23,314 nucleotides of DNA, taken from the NCBI GenBank assembly GCA_002307095.1, contig DBTO01000187.1, positions 1 to 23,314 on the forward strand. The letters are read 5' to 3'. The notes below the pieces were generated by a model. It was given only the letters and a program-made list of their open reading frames with translations. It was not told the DNA's origin and did no database searches. The stretch is from Sulfurospirillum sp. UBA1314 (GTDB lineage: Bacteria; Campylobacterota; Campylobacteria; Campylobacterales; Sulfurospirillaceae). Position numbers and translations under genes: made by a program. Every line of letters starts with the position of its first letter. Position 1 is the stretch's first letter. Below are positions 1 through 8,399 of this stretch, in pieces.

Positions 1-1504
1 CAAGGCTTCCTGTAAAGGTTGTTGTCACGTCATCGGTTAAAGGTGAACCACCACCAATACTGTCCATAGATTCATAGACAATTTGTGAACCACTACCAAG
101 TGTATACGTGAAATTATCCATCGCCCACTGTGATCCACTATTGCTGATCACAAGCTTATCAATACCTTCCCAATTAAGCTCTATCAATGTAGCACTTGTA
201 TTGTTGATTGCAATACTATCAGACGTGTAGACTAATACACCGTTGAGATATCCTTGGAAGACTACATTCTGCGTAGCATCCCAAGCAGAAGTAAGATACG
301 TCGAATCAAAACTGACAGTTTCATTAAAAGTAAAGACTGTTGGACTTGCACCATACGCATTGAATATAACATCATTTCCAGAGACAACGCCATTATCATA
401 ACCACCATAATCTGCACCGTCTGCAAGTGTCATTACATAAACATGATCATCCCATGCGATACCACTATACCCAGCAGGTATTTGTCCATCAGTATAACCA
501 GTTGTAGATTCTTGAACGGTATAACCGGTATTTTCAAAATCTACAACAACCGTTGTTGCTGCAGTAGCACCAGCATTTGCATTCACATCACTGACAACAG
601 GTTGGTCATTCGTTCCTGTAATCGTAAGGGTAACCGTAGCAGGATCACTCGTAGAGCTTGCATTGTTACCATCGGTGCCATCAAAACCTTGTCCGTCATT
701 GGCTGTGTATTGGAAGGTGATGGTTGCACTCTCACCTGCGGCAAGGGCGTTGAAGTCACCGGTAACGGTGTAAGTGCCATCGGCATTGACAGTTACGGTT
801 ACAGGAGTGGTGATCACTTCGTTGTTGACACTGACGCTATTGGCAACGATTGCATAGGTAACAGGATCGCCATCGGCATCGGTTGCAGTGGCTAAACTTC
901 CATTAAACGTGTTTTGACCATCCAGTGCTTCAAGCTGAGAAGCAGCAACATTCGTGATAACGGGTGAATCGTTTGGATTGAGGAGAGCATTGGTCGCGGC
1001 AAATAAAGTTGCATCGGCTCCACTATCGCCAAGGGTGCGTTGATCTGCAGTGACGGTACTCTCATCACCACCTGTCATATATTGTGCTGTGGCAAAACCT
1101 GAAACAAGATTGCCTCCACCCGCTCCACCGGCTGCGGTATCACCTGCGGCAGTGGCTTCTAATTGGTTAAGGTCTTTACCGGCAAGTAAGGCGGCTTGAA
1201 TGTCTTCAACACTTTGATTGGAGTTTACTGCATCCATCGTCTTTCCAGAGACAACAGCATCATGACCAAATCCTTCGCCTGCGGCATAAACACTTTGATC
1301 TAAAAGGACACCATTATTGCCACCAAGCGCAATTTCTCTGCCATCGGCTAGTGATAATGTTGCATGAGAACCCGCACCTATCGTGCTTATGGTATCTTCA
1401 AAGTTGACTTTATCTCCTACATGTAAGACTCTCTCTTGACCCGCAGCGTTTCGTGCGATGACGATACCGCTAATTTCTTTGATTGTTCCGATTGCATGTG
1501 CCAT
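1..1504 (-). CDS. LapA-like giant repeat adhesin, N-terminal part (3' end outside window)
   Basis: About 501 codons are visible without a stop; the reading frame runs off the window. The start is ATG at 1504, preceded by GGAGA five bases upstream. Residues ~1-115 match the style of the 'retention module' that plugs LapA-type adhesins in the TolC-like channel. Residues 118-121 and 123-126 are both TAAG, the di-alanine motif cut by LapG proteases, followed by a Gly-rich linker (GGAGGGN). Residues ~181-302 form a VCBS/cadherin-like repeat (DADGDP, GTYTVTGDF and TITGTNDQP motifs). Residues ~320-475 form a different beta-rich domain with NWEGID and QWAMDNF motifs, resembling domains of PEP-CTERM-type exported proteins. 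There is no N-terminal signal peptide, as expected for a type I secretion substrate whose signal would be at the unseen C-terminus. It lies downstream of its own secretion and cleavage genes. The full length is unknown. Confidence 0.9.
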   Translation of the reverse strand, partial: MAHAIGTIKEISGIVIARNAAGQERVLHVGDKVNFEDTISTIGAGSHATLSLADGREIALGGNNGVLLDQSVYAAGEGFGHDAVVSGKTMDAVNSNQSVEDIQAALLAGKDLNQLEATAAGDTAAGGAGGGNLVSGFATAQYMTGGDESTVTADQRTLGDSGADATLFAATNALLNPNDSPVITNVAASQLEALDGQNTFNGSLATATDADGDPVTYAIVANSVSVNNEVITTPVTVTVNADGTYTVTGDFNALAAGESATITFQYTANDGQGFDGTDGNNASSTSDPATVTLTITGTNDQPVVSDVNANAGATAATTVVVDFENTGYTVQESTTGYTDGQIPAGYSGIAWDDHVYVMTLADGADYGGYDNGVVSGNDVIFNAYGASPTVFTFNETVSFDSTYLTSAWDATQNVVFQGYLNGVLVYTSDSIAINNTSATLIELNWEGIDKLVISNSGSQWAMDNFTYTLGSGSQIVYESMDSIGGGSPLTDDVTTTFTGSL

Positions 1505-1524
1505 AATGTTCTCCTATTAGAATT

Positions 1525-1541
1525 TTATGATGAGATCATAA
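1525..1541. repeat. Inverted repeat overlapping the putative adhesin promoter
   Basis: TTATGAT-GAG-ATCATAA is a perfect 7-bp inverted repeat with a 3-bp centre, ending 20 bp upstream of the adhesin ATG. It overlaps the proposed -10 box, so it could be an operator. No regulator can be assigned from sequence; the adjacent LuxR-type gene product is one candidate. Confidence 0.45.
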
Positions 1542-1563
1542 CGCAATTACAAAAGCGTGACTA
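1535..1563 (-). promoter_or_regulatory. Putative sigma70-like promoter of the adhesin gene
   Basis: On the minus strand TAGTCA (1558-1563) and TATGAT (1535-1540) are separated by 17 bp, giving a start near 1528 and a leader of about 24 nt with the GGAGA ribosome binding site. The -35 matches consensus at 4 of 6 positions. It would allow the adhesin to be transcribed separately from the upstream secretion genes. Confidence 0.4.
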
Positions 1564-1605
1564 TTGTACTTTGGTACTAGTGAAAAAAAGTGGTGTGAAA
1601 TTGGG

Positions 1606-1617
1606 TTTACATGTAAA
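1606..1617. repeat. TTTACATGTAAA palindrome (intergenic copy)
   Basis: Perfect 12-bp palindrome in the 155-bp gap between the luxR-type gene and the adhesin gene, upstream of the proposed adhesin promoter. It is the second of four TACATGTA cores within 1418-2153. Confidence 0.9.
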
Positions 1618-1659
1618 AGAAAGGAGGTGTGGTTTGAAGCGTTTAAATGCCTCAATCCA

Positions 1660-2271
1660 CTAAAGCAGAATGGCTAAAGCGAGGCGATCTTTAACGCCTA
1701 TTTTTTCATAAATGGAGCTCAGATGCGCTTTGACGGTGCGCTCTGTGGTTCCAACACGCACAGCGATCTCTTTATTGCTCAGTCCTTCTCTGATTAAAAG
1801 GGCGACGTCGCGCTCTTTTGTGGAGAGTTTTTCAAGCAGATCATGTTTTACATGTAAAGATGCTTTAGGTGTCAAAAGTGTCTGAATCATGGTTTGAATA
1901 AACTCAGGATAGAGCCATGTATCGCCCTGTTTAACAACGGCTACTGCTTCTTGAAGGTGAATGGGATCCATATAGGTATTGCCATAGGCTTTGACACCGT
2001 ATTTTAAGAAACGTGAACCTTGAACGTAACTTGGCTTTTGACTCAAAACCATGATGCGAACATGCACATAGTCACTGTGCAAAAGATCTAAAAAACCTTC
2101 CATTTCATTGCCATAGCACTGCTCATCTAAGAGTAAAATGACCTTTACATGTAAAGCGCCTAAAAAGCTCAAAAGCTCCTTTTCATGACGACTAACATGA
2201 ATTTCTTCTTCTTTTAAACTACTATGCCAATGCTCAATAATTTCGCTATGCGATGCGTAGAGAATAATCAT
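1660..2271 (-). CDS. LuxR/NarL-type regulator inside the lap operon
   Basis: A 203-residue protein with a receiver-like N-terminal half and a C-terminal LuxR helix-turn-helix (residues ~147-203; LSTKERDVALLIREGLSNKEIA then TERTVKAHLSSIYEKIGVKDR). The receiver is degenerate: the usual N-terminal acidic pair is missing (YASHSE). D49 in ILLLDE is the only candidate phosphoacceptor, so phosphorylation is doubtful. Its ATG begins one base after the lapC stop codon, so it is translationally linked to the secretion genes. It sits directly upstream of the adhesin gene and likely controls it; this is inferred from position. The gene contains two full TTTACATGTAAA palindromes, each read as LHVK (residues 40-43 and 139-142). 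Confidence 0.88.
   Translation of the reverse strand: MIILYASHSEIIEHWHSSLKEEEIHVSRHEKELLSFLGALHVKVILLLDEQCYGNEMEGFLDLLHSDYVHVRIMVLSQKPSYVQGSRFLKYGVKAYGNTYMDPIHLQEAVAVVKQGDTWLYPEFIQTMIQTLLTPKASLHVKHDLLEKLSTKERDVALLIREGLSNKEIAVRVGTTERTVKAHLSSIYEKIGVKDRLALAILL
1847..1858. repeat. TTTACATGTAAA palindrome in the luxR-type gene
   Basis: Perfect 12-bp copy inside coding sequence, read as LHVK in the linker between the receiver and HTH domains, where sequence constraint should be low. Confidence 0.9.
2144..2155. repeat. TTTACATGTAAA palindrome in the luxR-type gene (second copy)
   Basis: Perfect 12-bp copy inside the receiver-domain coding region, read as LHVK just before the beta strand that carries D49. 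Confidence 0.9.
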
Positions 2272-2272
2272 A

Positions 2273-3598
2273 TCAGCGCTCCCTAAATGCGTTATTTTTC
2301 GCTTTCAAAATAGGTTTCAGTAGATAATCAAGAACGGTTTTCTTTCCTGTTAAAATATCAACAGTGGTTGTCATTCCGACCATAAGTTCCAAAGGTTTTT
2401 CAACCGTTCCTAGATGATTTTTATCGGTTTTAATATGCACTAAATAGTAACTCTCTCCTTTTTCGTTCGTGATCGTATCCGCACTAATGAAAACCAGTTT
2501 TCCTTTCAATCCGCCATAAATTGAAAAATCATACGCGGTAAATTTCACCATTGCATCCAACCCTAAACGTAAAAAAGCAACATCAGAAGGTTTGACTTTC
2601 GCCTCTATAAGCAGCGTATCTTCGGTGGGAACAATCTCTAAAATGTCCATACCGGGCTTAACAACACCGGAGACAGTGTTAACCAAAAGTTGTTTAATCG
2701 TACCATCAACGGGCGCTCGAACCAGTGTTCGCTGCACTCGATCTTCAAGGCTTGTTTGCACCTCTTGAAGTCGTGACATCTCTGCAACCGCTTCATTTAG
2801 GTCTTTTTTCGCTTTATTTTGAAAATCAAGCTCGGCACCTGATAATTTATTTTTCGCCTCTTGAATTGCGGACTGCACACGAGGAATGGAAAGCCTTGCG
2901 GCGTCTAAATCCCCTTGAATGGAACTGGATTGTCGTTTGAGTTGGAGAAGTTCCATCTCAGAGACCAACCCTTTTTTGGCTAAAGGACCCATGATATCAA
3001 GCTCTTTTTTCACCAAATCATAACCATTTTGGAGTTGAGCTACTTTGGATGTTAACTCTTTAAGCTCATTGCTTTTTTGATAGAGTTGTTCTTGAAAAAC
3101 CTGAAGAGTCTGTTTGAGTTGCTCTTGATTGGACTCATGCAAGCTCTTCTCATAAGAAATTTGACGCTTCATATCTTCATTGGTGGTTTCCGTGTTATCA
3201 AAAGGCTGCCCACTAGACTCTGCCGCAAGTCTTAGCGATTTGGCTTTGAGCTCAATATACCGCAAGCGACTCTCACCAAAAGAGCTTGCAAACCCTTTGT
3301 CATCAATTTTGAGGAGCACCTGCCCTTTTTGAACATGATCGCCCTCTTTGACCATGATTTCAGAGACAATGCCGCCCTCTAAATTCTGAATCACTTGAAG
3401 TTGTTGCGAAGGAATCACTTTGCCTTCACCGCGTGTCAACTCATCAATTTCAGCAACACTCGCCCAGATAACCAGCCAAAACATCGCTATGACGATCACC
3501 CAGAGCATTCTACGTGATGAGTTTGGAACTTTTTGAAGAACAGCCTCACTGAGGCTGGACATAAAGGCTAAATCTTTTTCAGTGTAATTGTGTTTCAT
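2273..3598 (-). CDS. lapC: LapC-like type I secretion membrane fusion protein (HlyD family)
   Basis: A 441-residue periplasmic adaptor joining the inner-membrane ABC exporter to the TolC-like channel. A short cytoplasmic N-terminus is followed by one transmembrane segment (about residues 30-50, WVIVIAMFWLVIWASVAEID). Next come the first half of the lipoyl/barrel region (VIQNLEGGIVSEIMVKEGD, then GQVLLKIDD), a long alpha-helical coiled coil (about residues 110-285), and the second half with VRAPVDGTIKQLLVNTVSGVV. Length and domain order are typical of HlyD/LapC proteins. The ATG overlaps the lapB stop codon as ATGA, indicating coupled translation. Confidence 0.94.
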   Translation of the reverse strand: MKHNYTEKDLAFMSSLSEAVLQKVPNSSRRMLWVIVIAMFWLVIWASVAEIDELTRGEGKVIPSQQLQVIQNLEGGIVSEIMVKEGDHVQKGQVLLKIDDKGFASSFGESRLRYIELKAKSLRLAAESSGQPFDNTETTNEDMKRQISYEKSLHESNQEQLKQTLQVFQEQLYQKSNELKELTSKVAQLQNGYDLVKKELDIMGPLAKKGLVSEMELLQLKRQSSSIQGDLDAARLSIPRVQSAIQEAKNKLSGAELDFQNKAKKDLNEAVAEMSRLQEVQTSLEDRVQRTLVRAPVDGTIKQLLVNTVSGVVKPGMDILEIVPTEDTLLIEAKVKPSDVAFLRLGLDAMVKFTAYDFSIYGGLKGKLVFISADTITNEKGESYYLVHIKTDKNHLGTVEKPLELMVGMTTTVDILTGKKTVLDYLLKPILKAKNNAFRER

Positions 3599-5760
3599 TG
3601 GGGTCGCACACCTTGTAATGTTGCAAGAACATCTTCTTTTTTACCATCTAAAATAACTCGCCCGTTATCGATAACAAGCAAGCGTTCTACCATATCCAGA
3701 AGTGACATTTTATGTGTAACCAAAAGTGTTGTCCTTCCTTCAATACTCGATTCTAAAAGCTTTTTAATATGATTTTCCGACGTATTGTCCAAAGAATTGG
3801 TCGGCTCATCCAGAAGCATAATAGGTGCATCAAGCAAAAAAGCCCTCGAAATGGCAATACTTTGCCTCTGTCCTCCCGAAACACCATCACCTCGTTCAAG
3901 TACTGGCATGTCATAGCCTAAAGGGTGACTGTCGACAAATTCATCGACACCTCCCATTTTGGCGGCTTTCAAAATCGTTTCATCATCCACATACGGCGCT
4001 TTGTAAACGATGTTATCTCTCACGCTTCCTTGAAACAGAACAACGTCTTGTGGAACATACCCAATGTTTTTACGCAAATCTACCGGATCAATTTGGTTGA
4101 TATCGATCCCATCAATGAGCACCGAGCCATCGTCGGGAGCATAAAGTCCTAAGATGAGTTTTTCAATGGTCGTTTTACCAGAACCATTGCGCCCCAAAAT
4201 GCCAACTCGTTCGCCTGCTTTAATCACAAAAGAGACATTATCCAGCGCTTTTTTGTTGCTTTCAGGATACGAAAAAGTGACATTTTTAAACTCTATTTTC
4301 CCCGAGAAGTGCTCACGTCTGACAAATTTTTTACCACTAGGACGCTCGCTTGGGAGTTTCATAATGTCATCAATGGCTTTGTAAGCCGTACGTGTCTGCT
4401 CAAAGCTCGCGATCAGTGCAGCGACTTGTCCCATCGGCGCAATCGCGCGTGAAGAGAGAATGACTGCAGCGATAAGTCCACCCATCGTTAACTCCATCTC
4501 TTTGATCATGTATACACCCAAAACCACGACAACAATCGTGTTAAGCTGAACGAAAAAAGAGGTAATTGTGGTAATAGAGTTCGATAAAATTTTCGATTTT
4601 AAACTACGTTGGGCGATTTCACCGCTCGCCTCTTCCCATTTCCACTGAGCATGTCCACCCGCAGAGAGCGTTTTGATCGTCTCCATGGCATTAAGGCTTT
4701 CGATCAAAATACCATTTTTAATCGCAGAGGCTTGGTAGGTGCTTTCAATACTCTCTTGCAAAGACTTTTTAATGCTTAAGGTATACGCCAAAATCGCAAG
4801 CATCAGCACAAAAGGAACCAACACCATGTAGCCTGCGATAAAATGAATCGTGATTAAGAAAATAAAAGCAAACGGTAAATCAATCAATGTTGCCAACGTC
4901 GAAGAGGTCAAAAAATTACGAATGGAATCAAAATCGCGTAAATTACTCGCAAAAGAGCCTACCGATTTTGGGCGTACTGCCATTTTGAGGTCCATCACTT
5001 TTTCAAAAATGATCGATGACATAATCACATCACTCTTTTTACCCGCAATTTCAAGAAAATAGGAGCGTAAAAATTTCAGCACAATGTCTAACACATACAC
5101 CACAAAAAGACCCAATGCCAAAACCCATAAGGTTTCAACGGCATTGTTAGGGATAACGCGATCGTAAACATTCATCGTAAATAGGGGGCTAGCAAGCACA
5201 AAAAGGTTGACCACTAAGGAAGCCAAAATAACATCGATGTAGATCTGTTTTGAGCGTTTTACCGTTCCCCAAAACCAGCTCGAACTACTGTTTTCAAGAA
5301 TTTGATTTCGATTGGTATCGGCGATGAACTCTTTTTTGAGTAAAAAACAGTAACCGATATACTCTTTTTCAAGTTCTTCTAACGCGATAATATGTTCGCC
5401 ATCAGGAATGTCAGGATGAATAATCTTAACTTCTTTTCTACGATCATCTACAAAACTCTCCAAAATACACGCTGAACGATCTTTGAGGATGATAATACAC
5501 GGTAAAACCAAAGGAGAAAGTTCATTCAAAGATTTGTGTGAAAGTTTGGTAATAAATCCTGCCCGTTTCGCAGCACGCGAGAAGAGCGATTTGGATCCAC
5601 CTTTCAAAGAGAAAAGTTCTACTGAACCAACTCCTTTTTCAATTGGAAGTCCTGCAACAAGGGCTTCGGCACTATAAGGAATATTATAAAGCTTTGTAAA
5701 AAGAACCAAACATGATAAGAGTGGGTCTTCCGATAAGCGATAAATCGTATCTGTTTGCAT
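3595..5760 (-). CDS. lapB: LapB-like type I secretion ABC exporter
   Basis: A 721-residue ATPase that exports the adhesin across both membranes with LapC and the TolC-like channel. Residues ~1-140 form a C39-peptidase-like domain in which the catalytic Asp-Cys-Gly is replaced (EDPLLSCLVLF), so it should recognise but not cleave substrate, as in the LssB/LapB subfamily. Residues ~170-455 are the transmembrane region. The nucleotide-binding domain has Walker A (GRNGSGKT, 523-530), signature (VSGGQRQS, from 627), Walker B (IMLLDEP, 647-653) and the H-loop H683. The start at 5760 has AGGA six bases upstream, within the end of lapD. Confidence 0.95.
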   Translation of the reverse strand: MQTDTIYRLSEDPLLSCLVLFTKLYNIPYSAEALVAGLPIEKGVGSVELFSLKGGSKSLFSRAAKRAGFITKLSHKSLNELSPLVLPCIIILKDRSACILESFVDDRRKEVKIIHPDIPDGEHIIALEELEKEYIGYCFLLKKEFIADTNRNQILENSSSSWFWGTVKRSKQIYIDVILASLVVNLFVLASPLFTMNVYDRVIPNNAVETLWVLALGLFVVYVLDIVLKFLRSYFLEIAGKKSDVIMSSIIFEKVMDLKMAVRPKSVGSFASNLRDFDSIRNFLTSSTLATLIDLPFAFIFLITIHFIAGYMVLVPFVLMLAILAYTLSIKKSLQESIESTYQASAIKNGILIESLNAMETIKTLSAGGHAQWKWEEASGEIAQRSLKSKILSNSITTITSFFVQLNTIVVVVLGVYMIKEMELTMGGLIAAVILSSRAIAPMGQVAALIASFEQTRTAYKAIDDIMKLPSERPSGKKFVRREHFSGKIEFKNVTFSYPESNKKALDNVSFVIKAGERVGILGRNGSGKTTIEKLILGLYAPDDGSVLIDGIDINQIDPVDLRKNIGYVPQDVVLFQGSVRDNIVYKAPYVDDETILKAAKMGGVDEFVDSHPLGYDMPVLERGDGVSGGQRQSIAISRAFLLDAPIMLLDEPTNSLDNTSENHIKKLLESSIEGRTTLLVTHKMSLLDMVERLLVIDNGRVILDGKKEDVLATLQGVRPQ

Positions 5761-5762
5761 AA

Positions 5763-7724
5763 TTATCCTATGATCTTGGGTTCGGCGATGAAACTGCCTT
5801 GGATGTATTTAATGCCCATCTTCTCTAATTTCTCTTTTTGCGCGCCATTTTCAACATTGGTTGCAATCATCTTGATCTCCATACTGTCGGTGATAATACC
5901 AAGGCTTCGGTTTGGAGCATCCAGTCCATTGTCGCCAAAAAGATCGATCATATAGGAAGCTTGAATTTTAATGTAATCAGGATTGATCTGCTGAATGGCA
6001 GCTAAACTCTCGCTGTTAATCGCAAAATTATCAATCCCAAAGCCGTATCCAAAACTTCTCAAATACTTAGAAAATTTGATCAGAATTTCGATCGGCATAT
6101 CTAAGGAGCTTGGCATCTCGAAATAAAGCCCTTCAATGCCCAATTTTTTAAAGCTTTCAACACTGTCTTCCAACCACGCCCAGTCGTTACTCTGCATAAA
6201 AATATCTTTTCCAAGATTGATACAAACCGCTTTACATGTAAAATGTTTTTCACTCAAAATTTCAATAATGCGCTGGATAACATAATGATCCAACTGGGCA
6301 CCGAGTTTAAGCTCCATGACCATTGGCATAAAATAGCCTGCATTGTGCAAATGCCCATTATAATCTTCTAAGCGCAAGAACAGTTCGCTGTGAAACTCTG
6401 AAGTAATCGCATTAATAGCAACCACGTTTTGGTACGCGAGCTTGAAGCGTTTTTGCTCCATGGCATTTTTAAGCTCTTGTGTCCACGCCTCTTTACCAAG
6501 AACGAGCTGTGAATCGCCCGTTTGTTCCACAAAGCTGTTGATGCTAAATGCGCCTTTTGCCTTGGAAGAGGTAAGCGCGAAATCCGCTTTGGAGAAAAGC
6601 TCTTTCGAGTCTGATTTTGCGTAATATTTAGCATATCCAATATTGATAAAATGCTCTTTTTCATTAAGATCATAATTTTGAGTCAGATTTTTAACCATCG
6701 CATTGATCTCTTCACAAAGAAGCTCAAATGAACTTTGCAATGTGGCAGGGGCAAGAATCGCAAAGTCGGTGTCACTGAGTTTGGCGCTAACATACTCTTT
6801 TTGATTATCAATGGCGGTTGTAATGCACGAAGCGACCTCTTTGATAAACGCTTCACTTTTTTGATACCCCAATTTTCCCTTCAAACGCTCAAAATCATTC
6901 AACGAGACCAAAATCAACGCCCCTTGCGCGTTTTTAGCTTCGCTGGAGAGATACTCTTGTAGTTTGATGTTGAAATAACGACGATTGTACATCTTGGTGA
7001 CCGTGTCTTGGTAGAGAATCTCATGGTAACGACGAACGGCATCCGCCTCTTTTTCAAAAATCTCTTTGACTTTTTTCACCATACTGTTCATCGCAAACAC
7101 AACGTTTTTGAGCTCTTTGGTAAAAGGAATGTCATGCTGAATGATAAAATCACTCTCCAAAATGGCTTCGGCTTGCTCTTTAACCCGTTTGAGGGGTTGT
7201 AAAATAACACTTAAGATGAGTTGCAAGCAGAAGAACCCGATAAAAGAAGCGACAATAAAAACGGCTAAAACTTCTTTAAAAATTGTCCATAATTGACGGT
7301 AGGCATGACCGCTATTGAGTTGGACGGAGATGACACCATAAGGCGTCCATCCTAACATAATTTGAGAGCTTGCAACAGGCGTTTCGACTTTGATATTTTT
7401 GACAAACCATGCAGGCACATCTGCTACAACAACCTCTTGTATTTTTTCAACAAGCACCTCTTTGTGCATATCTTCGAGCGTAATTTTTTCATAATACCCA
7501 CTGTCAAAGACAGAATTAATCATTGTTTCAGCCATCGAAGTGTCTTCTTCGCTTGCGACAGAGCTGATGGACAAACCCAGTGAATTTGCGGTGTGAAGGG
7601 CATCTGTATAGGCTTGCTCTTTGACATATTCATTTGAGCTGTTAAAATTAAACCACATAACAGCGCCAAAAATCACTGTCTGAAAAATGGACAAAACAAT
7701 AATTATCTGTTTAAAAAGGGTCAT
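5763..7724 (-). CDS. lapD: LapD-like c-di-GMP receptor with degenerate GGDEF and EAL domains
   Basis: A 653-residue inner-membrane protein that binds c-di-GMP in the cytoplasm and then holds the protease LapG in the periplasm. N-terminal TM at residues ~5-24; periplasmic LapD/MoxY-type domain ~25-148; TM ~150-175; HAMP ~176-230. The GGDEF domain (~235-395) has LSDTDF in place of RxGGDEF. The EAL domain (~415-653) has SELFLR in place of EAL. Both sites look enzymatically dead, as known for LapD. W126 in LGWTPYG sits where the LapG-contacting Trp (W125) lies in Pseudomonas LapD. The ATG overlaps the lapG stop codon as ATGA. A TTTACATGTAAA palindrome at 6231-6242 is read as FTCK. Confidence 0.93.
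   Translation of the reverse strand: MTLFKQIIIVLSIFQTVIFGAVMWFNFNSSNEYVKEQAYTDALHTANSLGLSISSVASEEDTSMAETMINSVFDSGYYEKITLEDMHKEVLVEKIQEVVVADVPAWFVKNIKVETPVASSQIMLGWTPYGVISVQLNSGHAYRQLWTIFKEVLAVFIVASFIGFFCLQLILSVILQPLKRVKEQAEAILESDFIIQHDIPFTKELKNVVFAMNSMVKKVKEIFEKEADAVRRYHEILYQDTVTKMYNRRYFNIKLQEYLSSEAKNAQGALILVSLNDFERLKGKLGYQKSEAFIKEVASCITTAIDNQKEYVSAKLSDTDFAILAPATLQSSFELLCEEINAMVKNLTQNYDLNEKEHFINIGYAKYYAKSDSKELFSKADFALTSSKAKGAFSINSFVEQTGDSQLVLGKEAWTQELKNAMEQKRFKLAYQNVVAINAITSEFHSELFLRLEDYNGHLHNAGYFMPMVMELKLGAQLDHYVIQRIIEILSEKHFTCKAVCINLGKDIFMQSNDWAWLEDSVESFKKLGIEGLYFEMPSSLDMPIEILIKFSKYLRSFGYGFGIDNFAINSESLAAIQQINPDYIKIQASYMIDLFGDNGLDAPNRSLGIITDSMEIKMIATNVENGAQKEKLEKMGIKYIQGSFIAEPKIIG
6231..6242. 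repeat. TTTACATGTAAA palindrome in lapD
   Basis: Perfect 12-bp copy, read as FTCK (residues ~495-498 of LapD, inside the EAL domain). The reading frame differs from the LHVK copies in the luxR-type gene. Confidence 0.9.
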
Positions 7725-8362
7725 TGCTCTTCTCTCCTAATCTTATCTATCAAATCAAACCATTTTTTATTTTTCTGCATGCCCGAGGGGACGACTTGTC
7801 CTAATCCTTGCTGTTTAGCAAGGTACAATGCGTCACCATTAAAGCTGTATACAGGAATGAGATCGTTTCTTTGTGTTGCTGGTAAAATTTTAAAGTTGAT
7901 ATTATCTAAAACAAGAGGGACAGAAGTGGGTGTCTCAAAATAGGTCAAAACCATATGAGCTTGTTGATATTTAATCGCTTTAACATAGGTAAAAAAAAGC
8001 TTGTCTGTCGAAATGCCCAATTGCTTCAAAGTAAAATACTTTCCAATGACAAAATCTTCACAATCTCCAGCACCCATACCAATAAACTCCATACGCGTTG
8101 CCCAATAATCTTTTTGGTGCCAAATCTCTTCATCGGAGGCAAATCGCATCTGATTAAAAAAGGCATTTACTTTTTCAAGCTTTTCAGATTCAGCAGAAGT
8201 TTGAAGCGAAAGCATCAGCGTGTTTAATGCTTCAACCCTTCGCTTCGCAGCTCCTCCATATTTTGTTTCAACTTTTTTGAGTATTTCCTGCGTAAAAAAC
8301 TCTTGCCCAGCATAGAGAGCTAAGGCGATTAGCGCTACGAAAATAACTATTTTTTTACGCAT
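7721..8362 (-). CDS. lapG: LapG-like periplasmic cysteine protease (transglutaminase-like)
   Basis: A 213-residue protease of the bacterial transglutaminase-like cysteine proteinase family. It cuts LapA-type adhesins after the retention module, releasing them from the cell. An N-terminal signal or anchor segment (residues ~3-19, KKIVIFVALIALALYAG) sends it to the periplasm. The catalytic triad is C101 (GDCEDF), H136 (QAHMVL) and D153 (VLDNI), with family-typical spacing. The expected cleavage motif, TAAG, is present twice in the adhesin of the same operon. LapD would inhibit it when c-di-GMP is high. It overlaps lapD by ATGA. The ribosome binding site directly before the ATG is too close to be ideal, so the start is less certain than the protein. 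Confidence 0.95.
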   Translation of the reverse strand: MRKKIVIFVALIALALYAGQEFFTQEILKKVETKYGGAAKRRVEALNTLMLSLQTSAESEKLEKVNAFFNQMRFASDEEIWHQKDYWATRMEFIGMGAGDCEDFVIGKYFTLKQLGISTDKLFFTYVKAIKYQQAHMVLTYFETPTSVPLVLDNINFKILPATQRNDLIPVYSFNGDALYLAKQQGLGQVVPSGMQKNKKWFDLIDKIRREEQ

Positions 8363-8399
8363 CCCTCAGCTCAATCCCTCATGACTTTAAAGTAACTAA

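Noticed and set aside
254..895. A 213-codon plus-strand frame rich in Ile/Cys/Thr
   Set aside because: It lies antisense to the adhesin repeats; its composition is the mirror of Asn/Thr/Asp-rich repeat codons, and no ribosome binding site or domain is apparent.
1606..1617. TTTACATGTAAA as a transcription terminator
   Set aside because: A 12-bp palindrome without a loop cannot form a stable hairpin, no U tract follows, and many copies lie inside genes.
5763..7724. LapD-like protein as an active cyclase or phosphodiesterase
   Set aside because: Both signature motifs are lost (LSDTDF and SELFLR), in line with a receptor role.
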